DNA of 64,000 bases from contig NZ_CAMPPE010000003.1 of assembly GCF_946893725.1 (NCBI RefSeq), forward strand, positions 62,001 through 126,000, in the 5' to 3' direction. The stretch comes from Anaerococcus sp. Marseille-Q5996 (GTDB lineage: Bacteria; Bacillota; Clostridia; Tissierellales; Peptoniphilaceae). The notes beneath the pieces were generated by a model. That model was not told the DNA's origin. It made no database searches and saw only the letters and a list, made by a program, of their open reading frames with translations. Below are positions 15,668 through 25,040 of this stretch, piece after piece. Numbering within the stretch: the first letter of the stretch is position 1; each line of letters opens with the position of its first letter. The translations under genes were made by a program, and so were the position numbers.

Positions 15668-18310
15668 ATGAGTAAAACACTTATGCTAATTGATGGTTCT
15701 AGTTTGATTTTTAGGGCTTTTTTTGCTCTTCCAAACCTTACAAACAACGATGGGGTAATGACCAACGGTGTGTATGGTTTTTTAACTATGTACCAAAATG
15801 CTTTTGATAAATATAATCCAGATTCTGTTCTTGTTGCCTTTGATAGGTCTGGTAAAACTTTCCGCCACGATGAGTTTAAAGATTATAAGGCAACCCGTGA
15901 TAAGATGCCAAGTGAGCTTTCTTATCAATTTGGAATTTTAAAAGATATACTTGACTCTATGAAAGTAGCCTATACAGACCTTGATGGTTTTGAGGCTGAT
16001 GATATAGTAGGAACTTATGCCGATATGGGCCAAGAAGCAGGTTATGAAGTTGTAATCATAACTGGAGACCGTGATTATTTACAGTTAGTTGATGAGCATA
16101 TTACAGTTTATCTTACTAAAAAAGGCATTTCTGATATGGTTGAGTATAACTTATCAACTATAAAAGAAGAATATGGTTTGACACCCCAACAATTAATAGA
16201 TGTTAAGGGTCTTGAGGGAGATAAATCTGATAATATCCCTGGTGTTGATGGTATAGGTCCTAAAAAAGCAATTGGATATATCCAAAAGTATGGTTCTATT
16301 GAGGGACTTTACGATCATATTGATGAAATCTCTGGTAAAAAAACCAAGCAAACTTTAATAGATAGCGAATCAATAGCCTATATGAGCAAAAAAATTGGGA
16401 CAATAATTAAAAATGCCCCAGTAGAAATTGAATTGTCTGATCTAGAATTAACTGAGCCAGATTATCCAGCACTTAAAGAAAAGTTTTCAAAATATAACTT
16501 CAATAAGTTTTTAGAAAAAATCGAAGGTCAGGTTGATGTTGCTGATACGGATAGAGAATTTGAATATTTAGAAACTGATGATTACAAAGGACTAATAGAT
16601 TCTATTAATAAAAATAAAGAATTTACTTTTAAATCTTTTTTTGATGGGCAAAATTACATTCATTCACAGATTTATAAGTTAGCTATAAAAACTATTGAAG
16701 GCACGACTTATATTATAAAGGCTGATGATGAATTTGTTTCAAAATTTAAAGATATTTTTGCAGATAAGAATATAATAAAAAATTCTTTTGATATAAAAGA
16801 AGATGTAGTTTTATTAAATAAATTAGGAATTGATGTGGCCTTGCCTTATGATGATGCTATGCTAATGCATTATCTAATAGATCCATCTAGGTCATCATAT
16901 GATGTGAAAACTTTAAGTCAAATTTATTCGGATTTTGAACTTATAAGTGAGGTAGATTTAATTGGCAAAGGTGCAAAAACTAAAAAATACGAAGACATCG
17001 ACCAAGACGAATTAAATTCATATATAGCATCAGTTCTTTACACTATTGAAAATTCCAAAGAAAAACTGGTAGATGAATTAAAATCCTACAAGATGTATGA
17101 CCTCTACCAAGATATAGAAATTAAACTTTCCAAGGTTCTTGCAGATATGGAAATAGCTGGTTTTGTAACGGATATTAAAGTTTTGGAAAACCTTAAATCT
17201 GAAATAGATGAGGTTTTAGAAGGGTTGACTAGGGAGATTTATGAGCTAGCAGGTTCTGAATTTAACATCAATTCTACAAAACAATTAGGGGAGGTCTTAT
17301 TTAAAGATTTAGACTTACCAGTTATAAAGAAAACTAAAACTGGATTTTCAACTGATGCATCAGTTCTAGAAAAATTACGCGATGAACATCAAATTATCCC
17401 TAAAATCGAACAATACAGGGAAATGTACAAATTGCGTTCAACTTATATCGAAGGCCTGGAAAGTGCAATCGATGAAGACGGAAGAATAAGATCGACCTTT
17501 AGGCAGAGCATTGCTTCCACAGGCAGACTTTCATCTACAGAACCAAATTTACAAAATTTGCCTATAAGAACTGAAGAAGGTCGCAAAATTAGAAAAGCCT
17601 TTAAGGCAAGTCCTGGCAAAATTTTAATAGATGCTGATTATTCTCAAATCGAGCTTAGAATATTAGCATCATTATCGGAAGATGAAAATATGATAGATGC
17701 CTTCATAAATGGGGTTGATATTCACACAAAAACAGCATCAGAAGTTTTTGACAGACCTTTAGAAGAAGTTACAAAAGTTGAAAGATACAATGCAAAGGCA
17801 GTAAATTTTGGTATAATTTATGGGATAAGTGATTATGGACTGTCCCAAAACTTAAATATACCAAGACCTCTAGCAAAAGATTATATAGAAGGATTTTTTG
17901 AAGGATATCCAAATGTAAAAAAATATATGGATAACATCATAAAAAAGGCCCGTGAAGACGGATTTACAGAGACCTTATTTAATCGCAGGAGATACATTCC
18001 AGAAATCACTTCAAAAAACTTTAATGTAAGAAGCTTTGGAGAAAGGGTTGCCCTAAATACTCCAATCCAAGGTACAGCAGCAGATATTATAAAAATTGCT
18101 ATGATAAAAACAGATGAAAATCTTAAAAAAGCAGGTCTTGATGCACAGATTATCCTCCAAATCCACGATGAAATCATTCTGGAATCTTCTATAGAGGATA
18201 AGGAAAAGGCAATTGAGATTTTAAGACAATCCATGGAATCAGCTGCTAGCCTTAAGGTACCCTTACTAGTTGAAATTGATACAGGAGAAAGCATGTATGA
18301 GTCCAAGTAA
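15668..18310 (+). CDS. polA: DNA polymerase I
   Basis: Repair and Okazaki-fragment polymerase, 880 residues. Residues 1-~290 are the 5'-3' exonuclease ('IDGSSLIFRAFFALP', 'LDGFEADDIVGT', 'GLEGDKSDNIPGV'). The middle region has the place of the proofreading domain but lacks the catalytic D-x-E of exo I ('FTFKSFFDG' instead), so 3'-5' exonuclease activity is probably absent, as in Bacillus and Thermus enzymes. The polymerase domain has motif A 'DADYSQIELRILAS', motif B 'KAVNFGIIYG' and motif C 'QIHDEIILE'. It overlaps coaE, a frequent gene order in Firmicutes. Confidence 0.97.
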   Translation: MSKTLMLIDGSSLIFRAFFALPNLTNNDGVMTNGVYGFLTMYQNAFDKYNPDSVLVAFDRSGKTFRHDEFKDYKATRDKMPSELSYQFGILKDILDSMKVAYTDLDGFEADDIVGTYADMGQEAGYEVVIITGDRDYLQLVDEHITVYLTKKGISDMVEYNLSTIKEEYGLTPQQLIDVKGLEGDKSDNIPGVDGIGPKKAIGYIQKYGSIEGLYDHIDEISGKKTKQTLIDSESIAYMSKKIGTIIKNAPVEIELSDLELTEPDYPALKEKFSKYNFNKFLEKIEGQVDVADTDREFEYLETDDYKGLIDSINKNKEFTFKSFFDGQNYIHSQIYKLAIKTIEGTTYIIKADDEFVSKFKDIFADKNIIKNSFDIKEDVVLLNKLGIDVALPYDDAMLMHYLIDPSRSSYDVKTLSQIYSDFELISEVDLIGKGAKTKKYEDIDQDELNSYIASVLYTIENSKEKLVDELKSYKMYDLYQDIEIKLSKVLADMEIAGFVTDIKVLENLKSEIDEVLEGLTREIYELAGSEFNINSTKQLGEVLFKDLDLPVIKKTKTGFSTDASVLEKLRDEHQIIPKIEQYREMYKLRSTYIEGLESAIDEDGRIRSTFRQSIASTGRLSSTEPNLQNLPIRTEEGRKIRKAFKASPGKILIDADYSQIELRILASLSEDENMIDAFINGVDIHTKTASEVFDRPLEEVTKVERYNAKAVNFGIIYGISDYGLSQNLNIPRPLAKDYIEGFFEGYPNVKKYMDNIIKKAREDGFTETLFNRRRYIPEITSKNFNVRSFGERVALNTPIQGTAADIIKIAMIKTDENLKKAGLDAQIILQIHDEIILESSIEDKEKAIEILRQSMESAASLKVPLLVEIDTGESMYESK

Positions 18311-18890
18311 GATTGTAATTACAGGGACAATAGCTTCTGGAAAATCAACCTTGTGCAAGCTATTAGAAGAAATGGGTTTTAAGCTTATATCTGCAGATGA
18401 AGTAAACAAAGAATTACTAATTCCTGGAGCAAAAAATTATGAGGCTATAAAAAAATCTGGGGATTTTAATCAAGCTTTTGAAAATGAATGCTTAAATAAA
18501 AAGAAACTTGCACAAATAATTTTTTCTGATAGAAAAAAACTAAAAAAACTAAATCAGCTTAGCCACAGAAATATCTTAGATGAGATTGAAAAACAAATCG
18601 AAATCTTAGATGAAAAAGTAGTTTTTATCGAAATCCCACTTTTCTTTCAAATGGAAGAGAAATTTAATGCAGATGAAGTATGGCTGGTGGTCGCTGACTA
18701 TCAAATTCAAATCAAGAGATTGATGCAAAGAGATAAAATCAGTCTTGAATATGCTAAAGCAAAATTAGAAAGTCAAGAACAATTACTAAATATGAAAGAA
18801 AATAGTAATGTAGTTTTTGATAATAGCACAAGTGTAGAAAATCTTTCTACCCAACTTAAAAAAGTCTTAAAACAAAAGGATTTACTATGA
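18297..18890 (+). CDS. coaE: Dephospho-CoA kinase
   Basis: Last step of coenzyme A synthesis: phosphorylation of dephospho-CoA. 197 residues. P-loop 'GTIASGKSTL' (about residues 10-19), then 'ISADEVNKELLIPG', the CoaE D-x-V motif, and 'VVFIEIPLFFQ'. The ATG at 18297 lies inside the polA end with an AGGAG site upstream; an in-frame ATG at 18270 is less well placed. Four-base overlap with the next gene. coaX at 1544 provides the first step of the same pathway. Confidence 0.92.
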   Translation: MSPSKIVITGTIASGKSTLCKLLEEMGFKLISADEVNKELLIPGAKNYEAIKKSGDFNQAFENECLNKKKLAQIIFSDRKKLKKLNQLSHRNILDEIEKQIEILDEKVVFIEIPLFFQMEEKFNADEVWLVVADYQIQIKRLMQRDKISLEYAKAKLESQEQLLNMKENSNVVFDNSTSVENLSTQLKKVLKQKDLL

Positions 18891-19543
18891 AAGTTTTAAA
18901 ATTTATAGGAAAATTTATAGGCTATATATTGCTTACAATATTGTTAGCAATAGCTATAAGCTACGGGATAATAGCCTACCAAACTTCACGCACACAAATC
19001 AATTATCAAGAGCAGATTACAGAAATATCTGAACAGGCAAATGTGGATCCACTATTTACTGCAGCTATTGTAAAAGTAGAGTCAGACTTTGATAACGATG
19101 CTCACAGCCACCAAGGCGCCCAAGGGCTAATGCAAATTCTAGATGAAACTGCAAAACATTCAGCAGAAGTAGTTGATATGGAATATTATCCAGAAAAATT
19201 AAATGACATTGACTACAACTTAAAACTTGGAGTAGGTTATTATGATTATTTGATGAGATATTATAACAATCGTCAATTAGCCCTAGCAGCCTACAATGGT
19301 GGAGTGGGAAATGTCGATAAATGGATCAAGGAAGGGATTTTAGATAAGGATAATCCAGATGTTTCAAAAATTCCATTTGAAGAAACCAGACAATATGTCA
19401 CAAAGGTAGAATCCACCTACGATGTTTATAAAACATTTTATAAGGATGGTCTCCCATCCAATACAGAATTATCTGACCTAGGACAATTAAGTTACAATAA
19501 TTTTATGACATTCATCAACGATCTTTTATATAATATCCTATAG
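18887..19543 (+). CDS. Lytic transglycosylase, membrane-anchored (SLT domain)
   Basis: 218 residues. An N-terminal membrane helix (residues ~8-28) anchors a single SLT-type domain outside the cell. The catalytic glutamate is in 'AAIVKVESDF' (Glu65), followed by 'GAQGLMQI', 'KLGVGYYDYL' and 'ALAAYNGGVGNV', the standard family motifs. It cleaves the MurNAc-GlcNAc bond of peptidoglycan, forming 1,6-anhydro ends. The polA-coaE-SLT order is common in Clostridia. Start overlaps the coaE stop (ATGA). Confidence 0.92.
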   Translation: MKVLKFIGKFIGYILLTILLAIAISYGIIAYQTSRTQINYQEQITEISEQANVDPLFTAAIVKVESDFDNDAHSHQGAQGLMQILDETAKHSAEVVDMEYYPEKLNDIDYNLKLGVGYYDYLMRYYNNRQLALAAYNGGVGNVDKWIKEGILDKDNPDVSKIPFEETRQYVTKVESTYDVYKTFYKDGLPSNTELSDLGQLSYNNFMTFINDLLYNIL

Positions 19544-19546
19544 TTG

Positions 19547-19575
19547 TTGATGAAAGTCACAAATTCATTTATAAT
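19547..19575 (+). promoter_or_regulatory. Promoter of the rnf operon
   Basis: TTGATG (19547-19552), 17-base spacer, TATAAT (19570-19575), 35 bases before the rnfC start. Confidence 0.7.
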
Positions 19576-19609
19576 ATAAAAGAAGATAAATAATATTAAG
19601 GAGATGCAT

Positions 19610-20947
19610 ATGGCAGGAAATGCTTTGACATTTAGAAAAGGTGTTCACATAGATGAGTTCAAAGAACTTTCAGAAAATAGTGAACTGTACACCTTACCTA
19701 CACCAAATGAGCTAGTGATTCCGCTTACTCAACATATTGGTGCACCAAGTAAATGTCTTGTAAATAAAAAAGACGAAGTACATATAGGAGATTTAATCGG
19801 CGAGGCTGTTGGTAACTTCTCAGCAAATATCCATTCATCAGTAAATGGAGTTGTAAAAGACATAATAGATATTCAAACAGCATCCGGTAAAAATTCTCAA
19901 GCAGTTGTTATTGATACAGAAGGCTACGATCAAGAAAAAGAGTACATATTAAACGAAAACGTTCAATTAAATAAAGAAGATATCGTAGAGAAAATTAAAG
20001 CGGCTGGAATAGTTGGTATGGGTGGGGCAGCCTTTCCAACTCACATAAAATATACACCAGCAAAAGAAGTTGACACAGTAATAGTAAACGGTGCAGAATG
20101 CGAACCATACGTTACTTGCGATGATTATATACTAAAAAATAGATCAGAAAATATTGTAAAGGGTCTAGAAATTTTAGTAGTAGGATCAGGGGCAAAACAA
20201 GGAATTATTGCGATTGAAGATAATAAACCAAAGGCCTCTGAAGCAGTATCAGCATATTTAGAAGAATATAAAAATCATGCTACAAATATGCCAGAGCTAA
20301 AAGTAGTTAAACTTGCTACAAAATATCCACAAGGGGATGAAAAAAGACTTATTGATGCTACTTTAAATAGAACTGTACCATCAGGTGGTCTACCAATGGA
20401 TGCAGGAGTTATAGTATCAAATGTTTCTACTGTAAATGCAGTATATGAAGCAATCTATTATGATAAACCACTTTATGAAAGAGTTATGACAGTAACAGGT
20501 CATAATGTTAAAAATCCTCAAAATGTCCTAGTAAAAGTAGGTACATCTTTTGATTATGCAATTGATGCAGTTGGAGGATTAAATGGTGAAATTGGAAAAC
20601 TAATTAGCGGTGGACCAATGATGGGTATTGCCCAACCAAATTCAGGAAATCCAGTAGAAAAAGCTACAAACTGTATTTTAGTACAAACAAAAGAAGAAGC
20701 AATCCCAGCAGAAATTGAACCATGCATTAGATGTTCTCGTTGTGTTGATGTTTGCCCAGTTAATTTACTGCCTCTTTATATCCACAAATTTGCCTTAAAT
20801 GAAAAATTTGATAAGGCTGAAGATTATAGAATTATGGATTGTATAGAATGTGGATCTTGTTCTTATATTTGCCCATCTAAGAGACCGCTTGTGGAAGCAA
20901 TTAGATTTGGTAAGCGTCAAATAAGACAAGCAGGAAAGGGTAAGTAG
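19610..20947 (+). CDS. rnfC: Electron transport complex subunit RnfC
   Basis: 445 residues. Peripheral Rnf subunit carrying the NADH and FMN site (SLBB and Nqo1-like folds: 'GIVGMGGAAFPTHIKY', 'VNGAECEPYVTCDD') and two 4Fe-4S clusters near the C-terminus ('CIRCSRCVDVCP', 'CIECGSCSYICP'). Shorter than proteobacterial RnfC because it lacks the long C-terminal alanine-lysine tail. First gene of rnfCDGEAB, the clostridial order. The second ATG (19610) is spaced properly from AAGGAG; 19604 touches it. Confidence 0.95.
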   Translation: MAGNALTFRKGVHIDEFKELSENSELYTLPTPNELVIPLTQHIGAPSKCLVNKKDEVHIGDLIGEAVGNFSANIHSSVNGVVKDIIDIQTASGKNSQAVVIDTEGYDQEKEYILNENVQLNKEDIVEKIKAAGIVGMGGAAFPTHIKYTPAKEVDTVIVNGAECEPYVTCDDYILKNRSENIVKGLEILVVGSGAKQGIIAIEDNKPKASEAVSAYLEEYKNHATNMPELKVVKLATKYPQGDEKRLIDATLNRTVPSGGLPMDAGVIVSNVSTVNAVYEAIYYDKPLYERVMTVTGHNVKNPQNVLVKVGTSFDYAIDAVGGLNGEIGKLISGGPMMGIAQPNSGNPVEKATNCILVQTKEEAIPAEIEPCIRCSRCVDVCPVNLLPLYIHKFALNEKFDKAEDYRIMDCIECGSCSYICPSKRPLVEAIRFGKRQIRQAGKGK

Positions 20948-20957
20948 GAGTAGATAT

Positions 20958-21932
20958 ATGGAAAATAGAGAAAAATTATTAGTCACATCTTCTCCTCATG
21001 TGAGAAGTAAAAATACTGTACAAAGTGAGATGAGAGATGTAATAATCGCTTTAGTACCAGCGGGCATTGCTGCAGTATATTATTTTGGTTACAGAGCCTT
21101 AATTTTAATATTAGCATCAGTTTTAGCTTGCGTTTTATCAGAATTTTTATTTAACAAATTTACAAAAAGAAAACAAACTGTAAAAGATTTGTCAGCAGTA
21201 GTAACAGGTATATTATTAGCTTACAATGTGCCATTTACTCTACCTGTTTGGCAAATAGTTATAGGTGCGATTTTTGCAATTGTAGTTGTAAAAATGGCCT
21301 TTGGTGGTCTTGGACAAAATATAGTAAACCCAGCCTTGGCTGCAAGAGCATTTTTACTTGCTTCTTGGTCGGAAACAATGTCAACATTTGTACCACCTCA
21401 AAGAGTAGCAACTCTAAAATCAGTTAGCACAATTTCAGCACTTTCAGCTGCAACTCCACTTTCAGAGCCACAATCTTATTCTGTAATGGATTTATTTTTA
21501 GGAAATATTCCTGGATCTTTAGGTGAAGTTTCAGCCCTAGCCCTACTTTTAGGATGTGCTTACCTACTAATTAGAAGAGTTATTAATATCAAAATGCCAC
21601 TTATTTACATAGCGACAGTTACAATTCTTTCAGGATTATTTACAGGTTTTGACAATATACTAAAAGATGTTTTATCAGGTGGTTTACTTCTTGGTGCAAT
21701 ATTTATGCTTACAGACTACACAACTAGCCCAGTAACTCCAAAGGGTCAAATTGTTTATGCAGTATTAGCAGGAATATTGACAGCAGTTATTAGAGCCTTT
21801 GGTGGTTATCCAGAAGGAGTAAGTTATTCTATCTTACTTGCAAACCTTGTAGTACCAATTATAGAAAAATATACAAGACCAAAAGTATTTGGGGTAGATT
21901 ATAGCAAACAAAAAGGAGTAGCAAATGAATAA
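20958..21932 (+). CDS. rnfD: Electron transport complex subunit RnfD
   Basis: 324 residues, about nine to ten membrane helices, a core membrane subunit of Rnf. The segment 'LSAATPLSE' matches the place where FMN is attached to a threonine in this family. 'GGLGQNIVNPALAARAFLL' and 'GGLLLGAIFMLTDYTTSPV' are typical RnfD/NqrB helices. It lies 10 bases after rnfC and overlaps rnfG by 8 bases. Confidence 0.95.
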   Translation: MENREKLLVTSSPHVRSKNTVQSEMRDVIIALVPAGIAAVYYFGYRALILILASVLACVLSEFLFNKFTKRKQTVKDLSAVVTGILLAYNVPFTLPVWQIVIGAIFAIVVVKMAFGGLGQNIVNPALAARAFLLASWSETMSTFVPPQRVATLKSVSTISALSAATPLSEPQSYSVMDLFLGNIPGSLGEVSALALLLGCAYLLIRRVINIKMPLIYIATVTILSGLFTGFDNILKDVLSGGLLLGAIFMLTDYTTSPVTPKGQIVYAVLAGILTAVIRAFGGYPEGVSYSILLANLVVPIIEKYTRPKVFGVDYSKQKGVANE

Positions 21933-22464
21933 TTTTAAATTAGGTTTAAGATTATTTGTTATAACAGCAGTAGTAGCATTAGCTCTTGCCTTTACAAATA
22001 GTCTGACAGCTCCAGTAGTTGCAGAAAATCAAGCACAAGAATTAAAAGAATCTCTATCTGTAGTTTATCCTGCAGATTCTTATGAAGAATTAGAAGTGGA
22101 TAAACCAGAAACAATAAAAAATGTTTATAAGGCCGTTACAGCTGATGGGGAGGGATATGTATTCCAAATCAATTCTCCTGGTGGATATGGTGGAGATATT
22201 GAATACCTAATAGGTGTTGACAAAGACCATAACATAACAGGATTTGCTCCATTAAATCACTCAGAGTCACCAGGATTTGGTGCTGAAATGGAACAAGATT
22301 TCTTTAAAGAGGGAATGGTTGGAGTAAATATGGATAATGAAGTTGGCTATTCAGAAGCTGGTGGCGAAAATGAAATAGTCGGAATATCTGGAGCTACAAT
22401 TTCTACTACAACTATTGTAAAAGGAATTAACGATGCTAGACAAGTACTAGCTAGTCTGGAATAG
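21925..22464 (+). CDS. rnfG: Electron transport complex subunit RnfG
   Basis: 179 residues. One N-terminal membrane helix (~7-27) and an extracytoplasmic FMN-binding domain. The flavinylation motif 'SGATISTTT' near residue 153 provides the threonine to which FMN is covalently bound by ApbE-type transferases; no apbE gene is in this window. 'APLNHSESPGFGAEM' is a typical preceding motif. Overlaps rnfD by 8 bases. Confidence 0.94.
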   Translation: MNNFKLGLRLFVITAVVALALAFTNSLTAPVVAENQAQELKESLSVVYPADSYEELEVDKPETIKNVYKAVTADGEGYVFQINSPGGYGGDIEYLIGVDKDHNITGFAPLNHSESPGFGAEMEQDFFKEGMVGVNMDNEVGYSEAGGENEIVGISGATISTTTIVKGINDARQVLASLE

Positions 22465-22472
22465 GAGTTACA

Positions 22473-23153
22473 ATGGAACAACAATTAGATAGACCTTTTG
22501 TAGACGAAAATGCAAAAGTAGATAGTAAAAGAAAACAAAAAGTAAATCTTGGTAAGGTATTTTCTGATGGGATATTTAAAAATAACCCAGTCTTTGTACA
22601 ATTAGTAGGAATGTGTTCAGTCCTAGGGGTTTCATCAACTATGCAAAATGCTATTGGTATGGGATTATCAGTTATATTTGTATTAGTGATGAGTAACCTA
22701 GTAGTATCTTTACTTAGAAATTTTATAAAAGATGAAATTAGAATCCCAGCTTTTATCGTAATTATTGCAGGATTTGTAACTATAGTTCAGTTAGTACTTA
22801 GGGCGTATGTACCTTCTTTATATAAATCTTTAGGTATATTTATCCCGCTAATTGTAGTAAACTGTGTAATTCTTGCTCGTGCAGAAGGATTTGCTTCAAA
22901 AAATGGTCCTATCGCATCTATTGTTGATGGATTTGGCCAAGGACTTGGTTATACTCTTGCTATCTCAGTTTTAGCTTTTGTAAGAGAATTATTAGGAGCA
23001 GGAACAGTATTTGGAAAAACTATTATTCCAGCAGAATACACAATTGGATTCTTACAACAACCAGCATCATCATTTATAGTTTTAGGTTTATTATTTGCAG
23101 CATATGCAGCTTATACTAACAAAAAAGAACGTAAAGCTGCTTTAGCTAAATAG
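22473..23153 (+). CDS. rnfE: Electron transport complex subunit RnfE
   Basis: 226 residues, about six membrane helices, homologous to RnfA and NqrD. Motifs: 'NPVFVQLVGMCSVLGVS' near the N-terminus and 'GIFIPLIVVNCVILARAE', whose cysteines take part in the membrane iron-sulphur site shared with RnfA. A ~35-residue hydrophilic N-terminal extension is somewhat longer than usual. Confidence 0.94.
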   Translation: MEQQLDRPFVDENAKVDSKRKQKVNLGKVFSDGIFKNNPVFVQLVGMCSVLGVSSTMQNAIGMGLSVIFVLVMSNLVVSLLRNFIKDEIRIPAFIVIIAGFVTIVQLVLRAYVPSLYKSLGIFIPLIVVNCVILARAEGFASKNGPIASIVDGFGQGLGYTLAISVLAFVRELLGAGTVFGKTIIPAEYTIGFLQQPASSFIVLGLLFAAYAAYTNKKERKAALAK

Positions 23154-23161
23154 GAGAGCAT

Positions 23162-23734
23162 ATGACAGATTTAATATCAATAATAATTGGTGCAATATTT
23201 GTATCAAACTATGTATTAGGACAATTCTTAGGAATTTGCCCTACTTTAGGGGTAACCAGTAAAGTTGAAACAGCTCGTGGTATGAGTTTCGCAGTTATAT
23301 TTGTAATTACTTTATCGTCAATAGTAACCTGGTTTATTCAATACTACTTACTTGAGCCATTACATATAGAATATTTACAAACAGTTGTATTTATCTTAGT
23401 TATAGCATCTTTAGTACAATCAGTAGAGACTGTAATGAAGAAAAATATGCCTAGCTTATATGGAGCTTTGGGTGTGTTCTTACCGCTTATTACAACTAAC
23501 TGTGTTGTACTAGGTGTAGCTATAAAAACAATTACAAACCAATATGATTTGCTTCAAACTATTGTTTATGCCCTAGCAGCATCATTAGGATTTATGCTAG
23601 CTATGATGATCCTATCATACATAAGAGAAAGAATTGCAGAAAATGATACTCCAGAAGCCTTTAAAGGTGCGCCAATGAGTCTTATTACCCTAGGACTTAT
23701 GTCAATAGCATTTATGGGCTTTGCAGGATTATAG
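23162..23734 (+). CDS. rnfA: Electron transport complex subunit RnfA
   Basis: 190 residues, six membrane helices, sister of RnfE in inverted topology. 'NYVLGQFLGICPTLGVTSKV' and 'GVFLPLITTNCVVLGVAI' carry the conserved cysteines. Together with RnfE it carries electrons across the membrane in the Rnf complex, which couples ferredoxin oxidation by NAD+ to ion pumping. Eight bases after rnfE. Confidence 0.95.
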   Translation: MTDLISIIIGAIFVSNYVLGQFLGICPTLGVTSKVETARGMSFAVIFVITLSSIVTWFIQYYLLEPLHIEYLQTVVFILVIASLVQSVETVMKKNMPSLYGALGVFLPLITTNCVVLGVAIKTITNQYDLLQTIVYALAASLGFMLAMMILSYIRERIAENDTPEAFKGAPMSLITLGLMSIAFMGFAGL

Positions 23735-23743
23735 GAGTCATTT

Positions 23744-24544
23744 ATGAATGAAATATTATTACCAGTTTTAGTTCTAGGGGCCTTAGGATTTTTATTTGCT
23801 ATTGCTCTTGGACTAATAAGTTCAAAATTTAAAGTAGAAACATCAGTTACAGAAGAAGCAGTTAGAAATGCACTACCAGGTGCAAACTGTGGAGCTTGCG
23901 GTTATCCAGGATGTGATGGATGTGCTGCAGCAATTGCAAATGGAGAAGCTCCTGTAAGTGCCTGTGTAATTGGTGGACCAACTACAACAGAAGCAGTAGC
24001 AAAAGTTATGGGAGTTGAAGCAGTAGCAAGTGATAATAGACAAGTTGCAGTTGTAAAATGTAATGGAGATTGTGAAAGTGCAAAAGATTTATTTGAGTAT
24101 TCAGGGCTTGAAGATTGTAGAGCACAAATAGCACTTTTCGGTGGTAAAAAAGAATGTAACTACGGATGCATAGGATGTGGAACTTGCGAAAAAGTTTGCC
24201 CTTTCGATGCTATCCACGTACATAATGGAGTAGCAAAAGTTGATCGTGATAAATGTGTAGCTTGTGGTAAATGTGTAGAAGCTTGTCCAAAAGATATTAT
24301 CACACTTGTACCATACGCACAAAAAGCAGTTGTTTTATGTTCTAACCAAGAAAAAGGTAAAGATGCACGTAAAAAATGTGATAAGGCATGTATAGCATGT
24401 ACACTATGTGCAAAAACTTATCCAGAAGGATTTGAGATGAAGAAAAACCTATCAGTAGAAAATATCAACCCAGACCTAGATGTTGAATTATTAAAACAAG
24501 CTGCTGATAAGTGTCCAAACAAATGTATAAAAGTATTTGAATAA
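23744..24544 (+). CDS. rnfB: Electron transport complex subunit RnfB
   Basis: 266 residues. N-terminal membrane helix, then a four-cysteine domain 'GANCGACGYPGCDGC', then two ferredoxin motifs 'CIGCGTCEKVCP' and 'CVACGKCVEACP'. A further cysteine-rich C-terminal part ('CDKACIACTLC', 'CPNKCIKV') is a partial extra ferredoxin-like unit, common in clostridial RnfB. It is the entry point for electrons from ferredoxin. Last gene of the operon, with a terminator 12 bases after the stop. Confidence 0.95.
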   Translation: MNEILLPVLVLGALGFLFAIALGLISSKFKVETSVTEEAVRNALPGANCGACGYPGCDGCAAAIANGEAPVSACVIGGPTTTEAVAKVMGVEAVASDNRQVAVVKCNGDCESAKDLFEYSGLEDCRAQIALFGGKKECNYGCIGCGTCEKVCPFDAIHVHNGVAKVDRDKCVACGKCVEACPKDIITLVPYAQKAVVLCSNQEKGKDARKKCDKACIACTLCAKTYPEGFEMKKNLSVENINPDLDVELLKQAADKCPNKCIKVFE

Positions 24545-24556
24545 TAAGCAAAAGAT

Positions 24557-24586
24557 AAGCCGGCCTAGCCGGTTTATTTTTTTTAT
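24557..24586 (+). terminator. Intrinsic terminator of the rnf operon
   Basis: AAGCCGG (24557-24563) pairs with CCGGTTT (24569-24575), one G-T pair, 5-base loop, then a long T-run. Confidence 0.9.
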
Positions 24587-24656
24587 AAACTCATATTTTG
24601 CCCTAAATTGACAAGAAAAACTATTAAACGTAAACTCATATAATGAGGTATTTTTT

Positions 24657-25037
24657 ATGAAAATTAAAAAGGGTGATATAATTATTTCAATTAGCCTATT
24701 GCTTTTGAGTATGTTAATGGCCTTTGGAATTTCGAATATGAACACAAAATCGACCGGACAAATATTAAGGGTTGAAAAAGACTCTAAATTATATGGTGAA
24801 TTTCCTTTAGATCAGGATAGGGAAATAGTTTTAGATGATAATGCACAATTTAATAAAATTGTGATAAAAGATGGTAAGGCATATATGGATGAGGCAAATT
24901 GTAGGGACCAGATTTGTACACATATGAAAGAAATAAGTATAAATGGCGAAACAATAATTTGCTTACCAAATAGAGTGTTTTTAGAAGTGGTTGATAATTC
25001 TGTCACAGACGATGGAATTGATAAGATAAATAGGTAG
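24657..25037 (+). CDS. NusG domain II-containing exported protein
   Basis: 126 residues. N-terminal membrane helix or signal anchor (~8-25) followed by a small beta domain with 'CRDQICTHMKEIS' and 'ICLPNRVFLEV', the pattern of the NusG_II family (unrelated in role to transcription factor NusG). Function unknown. In many Firmicutes this gene sits next to a Gx transporter gene and near rnf, as here (4-base gap to the next gene), suggesting a shared envelope or redox function; that link is by association only. Confidence 0.85.
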   Translation: MKIKKGDIIISISLLLLSMLMAFGISNMNTKSTGQILRVEKDSKLYGEFPLDQDREIVLDDNAQFNKIVIKDGKAYMDEANCRDQICTHMKEISINGETIICLPNRVFLEVVDNSVTDDGIDKINR

Positions 25038-25040
25038 TTT

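Noticed and set aside
15668-18310. Loss of the proofreading residues in PolA as a novelty
   Set aside because: A degenerate 3'-5' exonuclease domain is normal for PolA of many Firmicutes.
24608-24644. TTGACA and TATAAT before the NusG-II gene as a promoter
   Set aside because: The spacer is 25 bases, too long for sigma-A; only the -10 might be used.
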